Part shown: positions 1 through 8,736 of the stretch, one piece after another | Layout: every line of letters starts with the position of its first letter | Numbering within the stretch: the first letter of the stretch is position 1 | NCBI GenBank assembly: GCA_027449605.1 | Contig: DAIDLH010000079.1 | Coordinates: 1-64,000 of the forward strand | Length of the DNA: 64,000 bases | Origin: Candidatus Muproteobacteria bacterium | GTDB lineage: Bacteria; Pseudomonadota; Gammaproteobacteria; Acidiferrobacterales; Sulfurifustaceae | Direction of reading: 5' to 3' | The notes under the pieces: generated by a model | What the model saw: the letters and a program-made list of their open reading frames with translations, nothing else | The model's database searches: none | Told to the model about the DNA's origin: nothing | Made by a program: the position numbers and the translations under genes

Positions 1-213
1 GCAGCGGGCCCGGGCGAGTCGCTCGCGGGCGCCGAAGCCGCGCGCGGCGCGCCGCAGGAGCTTGCGCGAGCGTTCGTAGTCGCCGAGCTGGGCCATCGCG
101 ATGCCGCGCAGCGCGAGCGCCGGCGGGTCGTCGCGCAACGCGACGCGCTTGAGCGCACCGAGCGGATCACCGGCCGCCAGCGAGCGCGCGGCCGAGGCGA
201 TGAGGGAGTCCAT
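1..213 (-). CDS. Partial N-terminal part of a protein (reads MDSLIASAARSLAAGDPLGALKRVALRDDPPALALRGIAMAQLGDYERSRKLLRRAARGFGARERLARA), resembling TPR/HTH regulator-type proteins; continues off the window
   Basis: Open reading frame on the reverse strand from ATG at 213 to the window edge; alpha-helical Ala/Leu/Arg-rich composition; family call from memory only. Confidence 0.45.
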   Translation of the reverse strand, partial: MDSLIASAARSLAAGDPLGALKRVALRDDPPALALRGIAMAQLGDYERSRKLLRRAARGFGARERLARARC

Positions 214-227
214 GAAGATCAGGGCCG

Positions 228-265
228 GATCACAGAGTCAGCTAATATTAGCCAATTCTGTGATC
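228..265. repeat. 38-bp near-perfect palindrome GATCACAGA-gtca-GCTAATATTAGC-caat-TCTGTGATC
   Basis: 9-bp outer arms (228-236/257-265) and 12-bp inner perfect palindrome (241-252) share the same centre. Confidence 0.85.
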
Positions 266-342
266 TGACCCCAATTTCACCAATTTCATGAACGGCGCCC
301 TCAGAAACGAGGGGTTTTCATTTTGTTAGGCGCTCTAAGAGG

Positions 343-828
343 TCAGTTATTTCTCGCGAACTCGGCTAACTCGCTGGTGTGATTCATGGCGTCGCGTATT
401 TCTTTCGGGCTGACATCGCGGACATGCGTGGCGATCGACCAATAATGACCGAAGGGATCTTCGATCCGGCCGTAACGGTCGCCCCAGAACATTTCGTCGA
501 CCTGCATGGTCATCTTCGCGCCCGCGGCGACGGCGCGTTTGACGGTGGCGTCCGCATCCTCGACGTAGAGGTGGATCGTCACCGGCGAGGTCTTGAGCGA
601 TTTCGGTCCCAATGAGCCTAATTCCGGGAATTCGTCCGTCAGCATGACGTGCGAATCGCCGATGCGCAGTGACGCGAACATGAGCTTGCCGTGCGATTCC
701 GGCACGCGCAGCTCCTCCACGGCATCGAACGCTTGCTTGTAGAACTCGATGGCCTCGGCGGCGCCGGCACAAACCAGCATCGGCGTCACCGTGTGCATCG
801 AATCCGGTATGGGCTTAACGTTTCGCAT
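343..828 (-). CDS. VOC family protein, PhnB-like (glyoxalase/bleomycin resistance fold)
   Basis: 161 aa; MLVCAGAAEAIEFYKQAFDA...DRYGRIEDPFGHYWSIATH typical of PhnB-like VOC proteins. Confidence 0.85.
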   Translation of the reverse strand: MRNVKPIPDSMHTVTPMLVCAGAAEAIEFYKQAFDAVEELRVPESHGKLMFASLRIGDSHVMLTDEFPELGSLGPKSLKTSPVTIHLYVEDADATVKRAVAAGAKMTMQVDEMFWGDRYGRIEDPFGHYWSIATHVRDVSPKEIRDAMNHTSELAEFARNN

Positions 829-1055
829 GATGGTTCCTCCTTGAAGAAAGAATTGCGATCATTGCGTTTCATCATTGGTGTTGAGTCATCCTTGCTCGCA
901 AGCCCCGATATTTTTTGTAAGTATTTGTGATGCGTCGGCAAACGCTTTGACCTGCCCCCGGCACGCCTGTTCCGTGAACAGGCGCAATCAATCCTTGGGA
1001 TATCCGCTAAAGCCCCGGCTTTGACGGACCGAATGTCGGGAGATGACCGAGAGAA

Positions 1056-1361
1056 CTATTTGCCACTTGGCAGCATGGAAAGGACCAGCATGATGAAGGC
1101 GACGAGGTTCAACACCGCGCCGGCGGCATGCGAGTACTCCCACTGCGCGCGGAGCGCCGTCCAGTTTTCCGGCAACGTCGTCCAGTTGCTGGTCGCCTGA
1201 TTGGCGGGAAACGTGAAAATCCAGAACAGCCCATGCGCCGCCAGCAGGCACAGGAAGGCGGCCAGCGTCAGGCCAAATACTTTTGGCTGGTGGCGGACCA
1301 TGATCGTCAGCACCAGCGCCACGAACAGCAGGCTGAAGAAACGTGCGATGTTGAGACCCAT
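1056..1361 (-). CDS. Small integral membrane protein of unknown function
   Basis: 101 aa with three or four hydrophobic segments; RBS-like sequence upstream. Confidence 0.6.
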   Translation of the reverse strand: MGLNIARFFSLLFVALVLTIMVRHQPKVFGLTLAAFLCLLAAHGLFWIFTFPANQATSNWTTLPENWTALRAQWEYSHAAGAVLNLVAFIMLVLSMLPSGK

Positions 1362-1410
1362 GGTTGCTCCTCTTCGACGCTAACGGGCAATCAGGACTTG
1401 CATCTTGCAG

Positions 1411-1427
1411 TATCTCATAATGAGATA
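1411..1427. promoter_or_regulatory. Candidate HigA operator TATCTCA-TAA-TGAGATA
   Basis: Perfect 7-bp inverted repeat, 3-nt spacer, directly upstream of the higB-like start. Confidence 0.55.
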
Positions 1428-1439
1428 TATACTGAAATA

Positions 1440-1727
1440 GTGCATGTAATAACAAGAAAGCGGTTGCGCGAGTTCGCGGCCAGGCACAGGGAAGCGGCGG
1501 AACCGCTGGATGTGTGGTACGTAATCATGTCCAGGACCGACTTTGGGTCGTTTGCTGAGCTCAAGAGGGTATTCGGATCGGTGGACAAGGTCGGCAAATT
1601 CACGGTCTTCGACATCGGCGGCAACAAGTTCAGGTTGATTGCGGCCATTCATTACAACCGCAAGAAGGTTTATATCCGGCACGTGCTGACGCACGTTGAG
1701 TATGACAGCGACAAGTGGAAGGAGTGA
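1440..1727 (+). CDS. higB: HigB-type toxin (type II TA)
   Basis: GTG start at 1440; VITRKRLREFAARH..ADDPL-type N-terminus and FDIGGNKFRLIAAIHYNRKKVYIRHVLTHVEYD are HigB hallmarks; followed by HigA-like gene. Confidence 0.85.
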   Translation: MHVITRKRLREFAARHREAAEPLDVWYVIMSRTDFGSFAELKRVFGSVDKVGKFTVFDIGGNKFRLIAAIHYNRKKVYIRHVLTHVEYDSDKWKE

Positions 1728-1729
1728 TT

Positions 1730-2140
1730 ATGCCGGCCCATCGATTTGATCAGGTTATTCGCGATTATCGCCGCCTGCGCACCTTGGTGCCGCTGGGTAC
1801 ATTGCGCACGAAGAAGGAGTATACGCGGGCTGTTGAAATGCTGGATGCGATCCTCGATGAAATCGGAGAAGACGAAAGGCATCCAATGGCAGAATTGGCT
1901 GATGCAATTAGTGTCTTCATCGAGAAGTATGAGGCCGAGCATGTACCGATCCCCGCCGCCAAGCCCGCGGCCGCGCTGAAGTTTCTGATGCGAGAGCATG
2001 ACTTGCGACAATCGGACCTTCCAGAGATCGGCAGTCAGGGCGTAGTTTCCGAAGTATTAACAGGCAAGCGCGAGCTGAATACTCGACAGATCAAACGACT
2101 CGCAAAGCGTTTCAATATCTCGCCGGCGGCGTTCGTTTAA
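1730..2140 (+). CDS. higA: HigA-type antitoxin with C-terminal XRE HTH
   Basis: LKFLMREHDLRQSDLPEIGSQGVVSEVLTGKRELNTRQIKRLAKRFNISPAAFV; immediately downstream of higB. Confidence 0.85.
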   Translation: MPAHRFDQVIRDYRRLRTLVPLGTLRTKKEYTRAVEMLDAILDEIGEDERHPMAELADAISVFIEKYEAEHVPIPAAKPAAALKFLMREHDLRQSDLPEIGSQGVVSEVLTGKRELNTRQIKRLAKRFNISPAAFV

Positions 2141-2200
2141 ATCGAGCCTGAACATTATTGTTTAGGTTGCTGTAAGAGCACAGGTGTAGCGGGTATGCCG

Positions 2201-2458
2201 TCACCCGCCGCTCAACGCCTGCACCAGGATCACCGAATCGGTCGGGCGCAGCGCGAGTGTTGTGTCGAACACCTGTTCGTTGTTGACGAAGAAGCGCATG
2301 TGCGGGCGCAGCTTGTCCTGCTCGTCGATGACGCGGAAGCGCAGGCCGGGGTATTGACGGTCGAGGTCGGCGAGCAGTTCCATGAGCGTGGCGCCGCTGG
2401 CTTCGACCTCGCGCGCATTAGTATAAGAAAGCAGCGGCGTGGGGATCAGCACTTTCAC
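2201..2458 (-). CDS. MoaD/ThiS family small ubiquitin-like protein
   Basis: 85 aa, MKVLIPTPLL...VNNEQVFDTTLALRPTDSVILVQALSGG with C-terminal GG. Confidence 0.85.
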   Translation of the reverse strand: MKVLIPTPLLSYTNAREVEASGATLMELLADLDRQYPGLRFRVIDEQDKLRPHMRFFVNNEQVFDTTLALRPTDSVILVQALSGG

Positions 2459-2461
2459 GGT

Positions 2462-3664
2462 TCAGCCGACCTCCGCGGCCTCCACCGCGTAAATTTCGGG
2501 AAGATGTTGCGCGATGCAGGTCCAGCGTTTGCCTTCGTCGCGGCTCATCCACAACGCTCCGCTGGTCGTGCCCAGATACAGCCCCACGGGATTCTGCGCG
2601 TCCGCGGTCATGGCCTGGCGTTTCACCGTCCACCACGCCTGGGTTTTGGGCAACCCCGAGTCGAGACGTTGCCAGGTCTTGCCGCCGTTGCGGGTCACGT
2701 ACGCGGCGGGTTTGCCGTCCGGGCTCGTGCGCGGCCACACGGTCGTGCCGTCCATGGGAAACACCCACGCGGTGTCGGCGTCGCGCGGATGCAGCACCAT
2801 CGGAAAGCCGATGTCGCCGACCTGCTTCGGCATTTGTTTGCCGATGCGCGTCCATTCCTTCGACGGCCGATCGATCCGATAGATGCCGCAGTGGTTCTGT
2901 TGATACAAGCGGTCCGGGTTGCTCGGGCACATCTGCACGCAATGCGGGTCGTGGAAGGCGATGTTGGCCGGGTCGAAACCTTCCACGACTTCCAGCCCTT
3001 TCACGAGCGGCGTGAAACTGCGGCCGCGGTCGAACGTTTCGTGCACGCCGCCGCCCGACATGGCGAAATAGAGATGCTTCGGGTCGCGCGGGTCGACGAT
3101 GATCGAGTGCAGTTTCGGTCCGTCCGGCGTGCCGTCCTGCACGCTGCCCATCCATGCGCGAAATTGCGGATCGTCGTTGACGATGGAGAACGGTTCCCAG
3201 GTATCGCCGCCGTCGTCGGAGCGGAACAGTCCCTGCGGCGACGTTCCGGCGTACCACGCGTTCGGTTCGTTGGCGTGGCACGGCGTGAGCCAGAACGTAT
3301 GATCGACCGCGCGGCCCTTCTGACCTTCAGGCACCTTGGCGAAGGCCGGCGGTTTGGCGGCCTCCTTCCAGTTGCGGCCGAAATCCGTGGAGCGGAACAC
3401 GGTCGGGCCGAGATGGCCGGTCTTCGCCGCCGCCAGCAGCGTGCGCCCGTCGCGCGGGTCGAGCACGAGGTGATTGACGATGTGTCCGAGAAAATGCGGG
3501 CCGTCGGCGCGCCAGCTTTTGCGTTGCTTGTCGCCGTGAAACAGCCACGCGCCCTTGCGCGTGGCCACGAGCACTACTATCCGGCGCGATGCTCGTTTGG
3601 CCGGTTTGGAACGGGCGGTGGTTCCCTGTTTCCGGGCGGGTGATTTTTTGGCAGTACGCACCAT
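2462..3664 (-). CDS. BNR/WD40-like repeat glycosidase-type (sialidase-fold) exo-repeat protein
   Basis: Repeated S.DGG..W / RSTDFGRNWKEA / RNGGKTWQRL / SRDEGKRWTC Asp-box motifs; start ATG 3664 with AGGAGG upstream. Confidence 0.8.
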   Translation of the reverse strand: MVRTAKKSPARKQGTTARSKPAKRASRRIVVLVATRKGAWLFHGDKQRKSWRADGPHFLGHIVNHLVLDPRDGRTLLAAAKTGHLGPTVFRSTDFGRNWKEAAKPPAFAKVPEGQKGRAVDHTFWLTPCHANEPNAWYAGTSPQGLFRSDDGGDTWEPFSIVNDDPQFRAWMGSVQDGTPDGPKLHSIIVDPRDPKHLYFAMSGGGVHETFDRGRSFTPLVKGLEVVEGFDPANIAFHDPHCVQMCPSNPDRLYQQNHCGIYRIDRPSKEWTRIGKQMPKQVGDIGFPMVLHPRDADTAWVFPMDGTTVWPRTSPDGKPAAYVTRNGGKTWQRLDSGLPKTQAWWTVKRQAMTADAQNPVGLYLGTTSGALWMSRDEGKRWTCIAQHLPEIYAVEAAEVG

Positions 3665-3898
3665 GGATCGATCCTCCTGTGCGACAGGGTTTACCATGAT
3701 ATCGACGAATGATGCCAGTCTGGATCAACGGCCGTGCGGCGCAAGAGGATTCCGGGCAAGCACCAAATAAAACGCACCCGGCTTTGAAATTTCCGCCGCG
3801 CCCCATCCAAGTCCGCCCGCCCGTTTTCGCAAGGCGATACACCCCCAGCCGCCGCATGGATACTCTGTTCCGGCCTTGTGTGTGTCGCGCCGGCCAAC

Positions 3899-3914
3899 TA
3901 GACTAACCAGTCTA
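3899..3914. promoter_or_regulatory. Candidate TetR-family operator TAGACT-aacc-AGTCTA
   Basis: 16-bp palindrome upstream of the TetR gene; matches the form of TetR/RND operators. Confidence 0.6.
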
Positions 3915-3939
3915 CTTTCCATCTTGCCCGTTTCCGCCC

Positions 3940-4542
3940 ATGTCCGCCGTCGTTGAAACACCCCAGGACGCCCGGCAGCGCCTGCTGGATGCCGCTTGCG
4001 AAGCCTTCCGCGAAGAGGGCTACCGCGTGAGCATCGACCGCATCGCCGCCCGCGCCCAAGTGGCGCGGCAGACGGTGTACAACCACTTCCCCAGCAAGGA
4101 GGCGCTGTTTGCCGAAGTGGTGCGCCACGCCATCCAGTCGGTGCTGGTGACGCTGGAGGGCGACGGCGACGTGCGCACGACGCTGCTGGCTTTCAGCGAA
4201 GCCTACCGGGCAAAGGTGCTGAGCCCCGACGGGATCGCCATCTTTCGCACGCTGACGGCGGAGGCGCCGCGCTTCCCGGCGCTGGCGAAACAGTTCTTTC
4301 GCCAGGGGCCGCAGACGACCCGCAAGCGCCTCGCCCAGTATCTCGCGCGCGCGATGCAGGAAGGGAATTTGAAAAAAGCCGATCCCGATTTCGCCGCCGA
4401 GATGTTCGCGGCCATGCTGACGGACTTCGATCGCCTGCGCGGCCTGATGAATCTGCAAACCGATTTGCTCAAGCCCGCGAAGTCGGCGCAGGTGGTGGAT
4501 TGTTTCCTGCGCGCCTTCGCTCCCGAAAAGGACAAACCATGA
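3940..4542 (+). CDS. TetR/AcrR family transcriptional regulator
   Basis: DAACEAFREEGYRVSIDRIAARAQVARQTVYNHFPSKEALFAEVV HTH; precedes RND operon. Confidence 0.92.
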   Translation: MSAVVETPQDARQRLLDAACEAFREEGYRVSIDRIAARAQVARQTVYNHFPSKEALFAEVVRHAIQSVLVTLEGDGDVRTTLLAFSEAYRAKVLSPDGIAIFRTLTAEAPRFPALAKQFFRQGPQTTRKRLAQYLARAMQEGNLKKADPDFAAEMFAAMLTDFDRLRGLMNLQTDLLKPAKSAQVVDCFLRAFAPEKDKP

Positions 4543-5633
4543 AACGCCTCGCCCTGTTTCTTTTTCTGTCGCTGCTCGCCGCCTGCGGTCCGGACGGCAA
4601 GAACGGCGCCGCCGCCGGCGCCGCGCCGGGCGGCATGCCGCCGCCGGAAGTGGAAGTCATTCAGGCAGGCCACGCCGCCGCGACCCTCACCCGCGAGTTG
4701 CCCGGAAGAGTGATCGCCGTGCGCACCGCGCAGGTGCGGGCGCGCGTCGAAGGCATCGTGGAAAAACGTCTGTTCGAGGAAGGCAGCGACGTGCGCGCCG
4801 GCCAGGCGCTGTTTCATCTGGATGACCGCACCTATCGCACCGCCGCGCAGGCAGCGGAAGCCGACATGGAAGTAAAGAAGCTCAACCACCAGCGCGTGCA
4901 ATCGCTGCTGTCGCTCAAGGCGGTGAGCAAACAGGAAGTGGATCAGGCCCGCGCCGCGCTCAAGCAGGCCGAGGCCGAGCTCGCGCGCGCGCGACTGGAT
5001 CTGGAAAACACCACCGTGCCTGCGCCGATCGCCGGCCGCATCGGCCGCACGCTCGTGACCGAAGGCGCGCTCGTGGGCCGGGGAGAGGCGACGTTGCTGG
5101 CCGTCATCGAGCAGCTGGAACCGGTGGACGTGCTGTTCACGCAGCCCAACGCCGACGTGCTGCGTTTCAGGAGCGCGCTCGCCGCGGGCCGGTTGAAAGC
5201 GGCGGAGAGTCCCGCGGTCGAACTTATCATGGAGAGCGGCCAGACCTATCCGCAGAAGGGCCGGCTCATTTTCAGCGACATGAGCGTGGACCCCACCACC
5301 GGCTCGGTCACGCTCAAGGCGGAATTTCCCAATCCCGATCGCCTGTTGCTTCCCGGCACGTTCGTGCGCGTGCGGTTGCCGCAGGCGGTGGCGGAGGGCG
5401 TGATCGCCGTGCCGCAGCGGGCGGTGCTTTCCGGACCCGATGGCCTATTCGTGCTGCTGGTGGGGCCGGAGAACAAGGTCATGCCGCGCCCGGTGAAAGT
5501 CGGCGCCATGGCGGGCACGGACTTCATCGTCGAAGACGGCCTCAAGAGCGGTGAAACCGTCATCGTGAGCGGCGTGCAGAAGGTCCGGCCGGGCATGGTG
5601 GTGAAGCCGGTTACGCCGCAGACGGGCAGCTGA
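4539..5633 (+). CDS. RND efflux periplasmic adaptor (MFP) lipoprotein
   Basis: Lipobox LLAAC; GRVIAVRTAQVRARVEGIVEKRLFEEGSDVRAGQALFHLD; ATGA overlap with the TetR gene. Confidence 0.93.
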   Translation: MKRLALFLFLSLLAACGPDGKNGAAAGAAPGGMPPPEVEVIQAGHAAATLTRELPGRVIAVRTAQVRARVEGIVEKRLFEEGSDVRAGQALFHLDDRTYRTAAQAAEADMEVKKLNHQRVQSLLSLKAVSKQEVDQARAALKQAEAELARARLDLENTTVPAPIAGRIGRTLVTEGALVGRGEATLLAVIEQLEPVDVLFTQPNADVLRFRSALAAGRLKAAESPAVELIMESGQTYPQKGRLIFSDMSVDPTTGSVTLKAEFPNPDRLLLPGTFVRVRLPQAVAEGVIAVPQRAVLSGPDGLFVLLVGPENKVMPRPVKVGAMAGTDFIVEDGLKSGETVIVSGVQKVRPGMVVKPVTPQTGS

Positions 5634-5634
5634 C

Positions 5635-8600
5635 ATGCCGCGTTTCTTCATCGACCGGCCCATCTTCGCGTGGGTCATCGCCATCCTGATCCTGCTCGTG
5701 GGCGTCATCGCGCTCAAGAATCTGCCCGTGGCCCAGTATCCGCAGGTGGCCCCGCCCCAGATCGCGTTCAACGTGACCTACCCCGGCGCCTCCGCGCAGG
5801 TGATCGAAGACACGGTCATCAAGCTGATCGAGCAGGAGATGAACGGCATCGAGCATCTCCTCTACATGGAGGCGTCTTCCGAACTGGGCGCGGGCACGCT
5901 GACGCTCACCTTCGAGCCGGGCACCAACATCGACATCTCCTCGGTCGAGGCGCAGAACCGGTACAAGCGCGTCGAGGCGCGGCTGCCGGAGGACGTGCGG
6001 CGGCTCGGCGTGCCGGTCACCAAGCCGCAGCGAAACTACCTGATGTTCGTCGCCATTTCTTCCAAGGACGGCACGCGCAACTTCGTCGACCTGGGCAGCT
6101 TCGCCGCCGCCACCGTGCTCGATCCGGTGCGCCGCGTGCCGGGCGTGGGCGAGGCGATACTGTTCGGCAGCGAATACTCGATGCGCATCTGGCTGAAACC
6201 CGAGCAGCTCACCGCCTACGGCATCACCCCCGCCGACGTGAAGCGCGCCTTGCAGGCGCAGAGCGTGCAGCTCGCCACCGGCGAGCTCAACCAGGCGCCG
6301 GGCGCCGCCGGCGCCCAGGTGAACGCGGTCATCGTCACCCGCGGGCGGCTTTCCACGCCCGAGGAGTTCGGCGACGTGGTGATACGCGAGCTTCCCAGCG
6401 GCGCCACGGTGAAGGTGAAGGACGTGGCGCGCGTGGAACTCGGCGGCGACAGTTACGACCGCTACGCGCGCATGAACGGCCAGCCCATCGCCGCGATCGC
6501 GATTCGCGTCGCGCCCGGCGCCAATGCGCTGGACGTGGCGAAGTCGGTCAAGGCGCGCATGACGGAACTCGCGCGTTTCTTTCCCCAGGGCGTCGACTGG
6601 GCGGTGCCCTACGACACCTCCCGGTTCGTGGAGATTTCCATCGTCGAAGTGGTGAAGACCCTGGGCGAGGCGATGGTGCTGGTGTTCATCGTGATGTTCA
6701 TCTTCCTCGGTCACTGGCGCACCACGCTGATTCCCGCGGTGGTGGTGCCGGTGTCGCTGGCCGGCGCCATGGCCGGGCTCTACGCCTTCGGCTTTTCCAT
6801 CAACGTGCTGACCTTGTTCGCCATGGTGCTCGCCATCGGCGTGCTGGTGGACGACGCCATCGTGGTGGTGGAAAACGTGGAGCGCATCATGCGCGAGGAG
6901 CGTTTGCCGCCGCTGGCCGCGACGCGCAAGGCGATGGACCAGATCCTCGGCGCGATCCTCGGCATTTCCGTGGTGCTGTCGGCGGTGTTCATGCCGATGC
7001 TGTTCTTCGGCGGCTCGGTCGGCGCCATCTACCGCCAGTTCGCGGCCACGCTCATTCTCACCATGGCGTTCTCGGTGCTGATGGCGCTGTCGCTGACGCC
7101 GGCCATGTGCGCGACCCTGCTCAAGCCGGGCGAGGCGGAAAAGGACGAAAAGCGCCGCTTCAACATTTTCTTCGCCAGGGTCGTTTCCGGTTATCGCGGG
7201 CTCACGGCGCGCATCCTCGCCCGGACCGCCCGCTGGATAGTGATCTATCTCGCCATCATCGCCGCCACCGGCTGGCTCTTTACCCTGCTGCCCGGCAGTT
7301 TCCTGCCGGACGAGGACCAGGGTTACTTCATCACGCTGGTGCAGCTGCCGAGCGGCGCCACGCAGGAACGCACGGTGCAGGTGCTGTCCCAGGTGGAACA
7401 GTTTTACCAGCAGCAGCCGGAAGTGGAGAAGGTCATCGGCGTGGTGGGTTTTTCCTTCTTCGGACGCGGGCAGAACGCGGCGCTCGTGTTCACGCGACTC
7501 AAGGACTGGGACGTGCGCGCCGGACCGGAGCACTCGGCCCAGGGCATGACCGGCCGGGCGATGGGAGCGTTCATGCGCATCAAGCAGGCGTTCATCTTCG
7601 CGGTGAATCCTCCGCCGATCCCCGAGCTGGGCGCGGTCGGCGGCTTCGATTTCCGGCTGCTGGATCGCACCGGCCAGGGCCGCGACGCGCTGATGGACGT
7701 GCGCAATACGGTGCTGGGCATGGCGTCGCAGGACAAGCGGCTCGCCGGCGTGCGCCCGGAAGGCCAGGAGCCCGGGCCGCAGGTCTCGCTGGAAATCGAT
7801 CGCGAGAAGGCGCAGGCGCTGCAAATCGACATGGCCGATCTCAACGATACGCTGACTTCCGCCATCGGCGTGGCGTACGTGAACGATTTCGTGCACGCCG
7901 GGCGCATCCTGCGGGTGCAGATGCAGGCGGACGCGGACCTGCGCAAGACGCCCGAGGATCTGCTGCAACTTCCGGTGCGGAACCGGCTGAACCAGGTGGT
8001 GCTGCTCGGCGAGATCGCGAAGCCGAAGTGGATCGTGGGCCTGCCCAAGCTGGACCGTTACAACGGCAATCCGTCGGTGAAGATCGCCGGCGGCCCCGCG
8101 CCGGGCCGCTCGACCGGCGAGGCGATGCAGGCCATGGAGCAGATCGCCGCCAAACTTCCGCCCGGCTACGGTTTCGAATGGTCCGGCACTTCTTTCGAAG
8201 AACGGCTCGCCGGCGCGCAGGCGCCGGTGCTGTTCGCGCTGTCGCTGCTGGTGGTGTTCCTGGCGCTCGCGGCGCTATATGAAAGCTGGTCGATTCCGTT
8301 CGCCGTGATCCTGGTGGTGCCGCTCGGCGTGCTCGGCGCGGTGCTGGCGGTGCACCTGCGCGGGCTGCCCAACGACGTGTTCTTCAAGGTCGGGCTCATC
8401 GCCATCATCGGCTTGTCCGCGAAGAACGCGATCCTCATCATCGAGTTCGCGCGCAAGCTGCACAACGAGGGCATGGAGCTCGTGGACGCCACGCTCGAGG
8501 CCTGCCGGTTGCGGTTGCGGCCCATCCTCATGACCAGCTTCGCCTTCATCCTGGGCGTGCTGCCGCTCGCCATCTCCACCGGCGCGGGCGCGTCCAGCCG

Positions 8601-8736
8601 TCGCGCCGTGGGCACGGGCGTGGTCGGCGGCATGATCGCGGCGACGGCGCTCGCCATTTTCCTGGTGCCGGTGTTCTTCGTGGCGGTGCGCAAGTTCTTC
8701 CCCGCCAAGCACCGGAAGGAAACGAAACATGACTGA
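5635..8736 (+). CDS. RND multidrug efflux permease, HAE1/AcrB type
   Basis: 1033 aa, MPRFFIDRPIFAWVIAILILLVGVIALKNLPVAQYPQVAPPQI...; GVLVDDAIVVVENVER motif. Confidence 0.97.
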   Translation: MPRFFIDRPIFAWVIAILILLVGVIALKNLPVAQYPQVAPPQIAFNVTYPGASAQVIEDTVIKLIEQEMNGIEHLLYMEASSELGAGTLTLTFEPGTNIDISSVEAQNRYKRVEARLPEDVRRLGVPVTKPQRNYLMFVAISSKDGTRNFVDLGSFAAATVLDPVRRVPGVGEAILFGSEYSMRIWLKPEQLTAYGITPADVKRALQAQSVQLATGELNQAPGAAGAQVNAVIVTRGRLSTPEEFGDVVIRELPSGATVKVKDVARVELGGDSYDRYARMNGQPIAAIAIRVAPGANALDVAKSVKARMTELARFFPQGVDWAVPYDTSRFVEISIVEVVKTLGEAMVLVFIVMFIFLGHWRTTLIPAVVVPVSLAGAMAGLYAFGFSINVLTLFAMVLAIGVLVDDAIVVVENVERIMREERLPPLAATRKAMDQILGAILGISVVLSAVFMPMLFFGGSVGAIYRQFAATLILTMAFSVLMALSLTPAMCATLLKPGEAEKDEKRRFNIFFARVVSGYRGLTARILARTARWIVIYLAIIAATGWLFTLLPGSFLPDEDQGYFITLVQLPSGATQERTVQVLSQVEQFYQQQPEVEKVIGVVGFSFFGRGQNAALVFTRLKDWDVRAGPEHSAQGMTGRAMGAFMRIKQAFIFAVNPPPIPELGAVGGFDFRLLDRTGQGRDALMDVRNTVLGMASQDKRLAGVRPEGQEPGPQVSLEIDREKAQALQIDMADLNDTLTSAIGVAYVNDFVHAGRILRVQMQADADLRKTPEDLLQLPVRNRLNQVVLLGEIAKPKWIVGLPKLDRYNGNPSVKIAGGPAPGRSTGEAMQAMEQIAAKLPPGYGFEWSGTSFEERLAGAQAPVLFALSLLVVFLALAALYESWSIPFAVILVVPLGVLGAVLAVHLRGLPNDVFFKVGLIAIIGLSAKNAILIIEFARKLHNEGMELVDATLEACRLRLRPILMTSFAFILGVLPLAISTGAGASSRRAVGTGVVGGMIAATALAIFLVPVFFVAVRKFFPAKHRKETKHD

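Noticed and set aside
298-325. CCCTC-agaaac-GAGGG followed by GTTTTCATTTT as Rho-independent terminator
   Set aside because: Orientation suits a plus-strand transcript, but the only gene ending there is on the minus strand; 5-bp stem is weak.
5611-7968. 785-aa minus-strand ORF opposite the RND permease
   Set aside because: Antisense shadow of a clearly coding gene in GC-rich DNA; His/Arg-rich composition, no recognisable domain.
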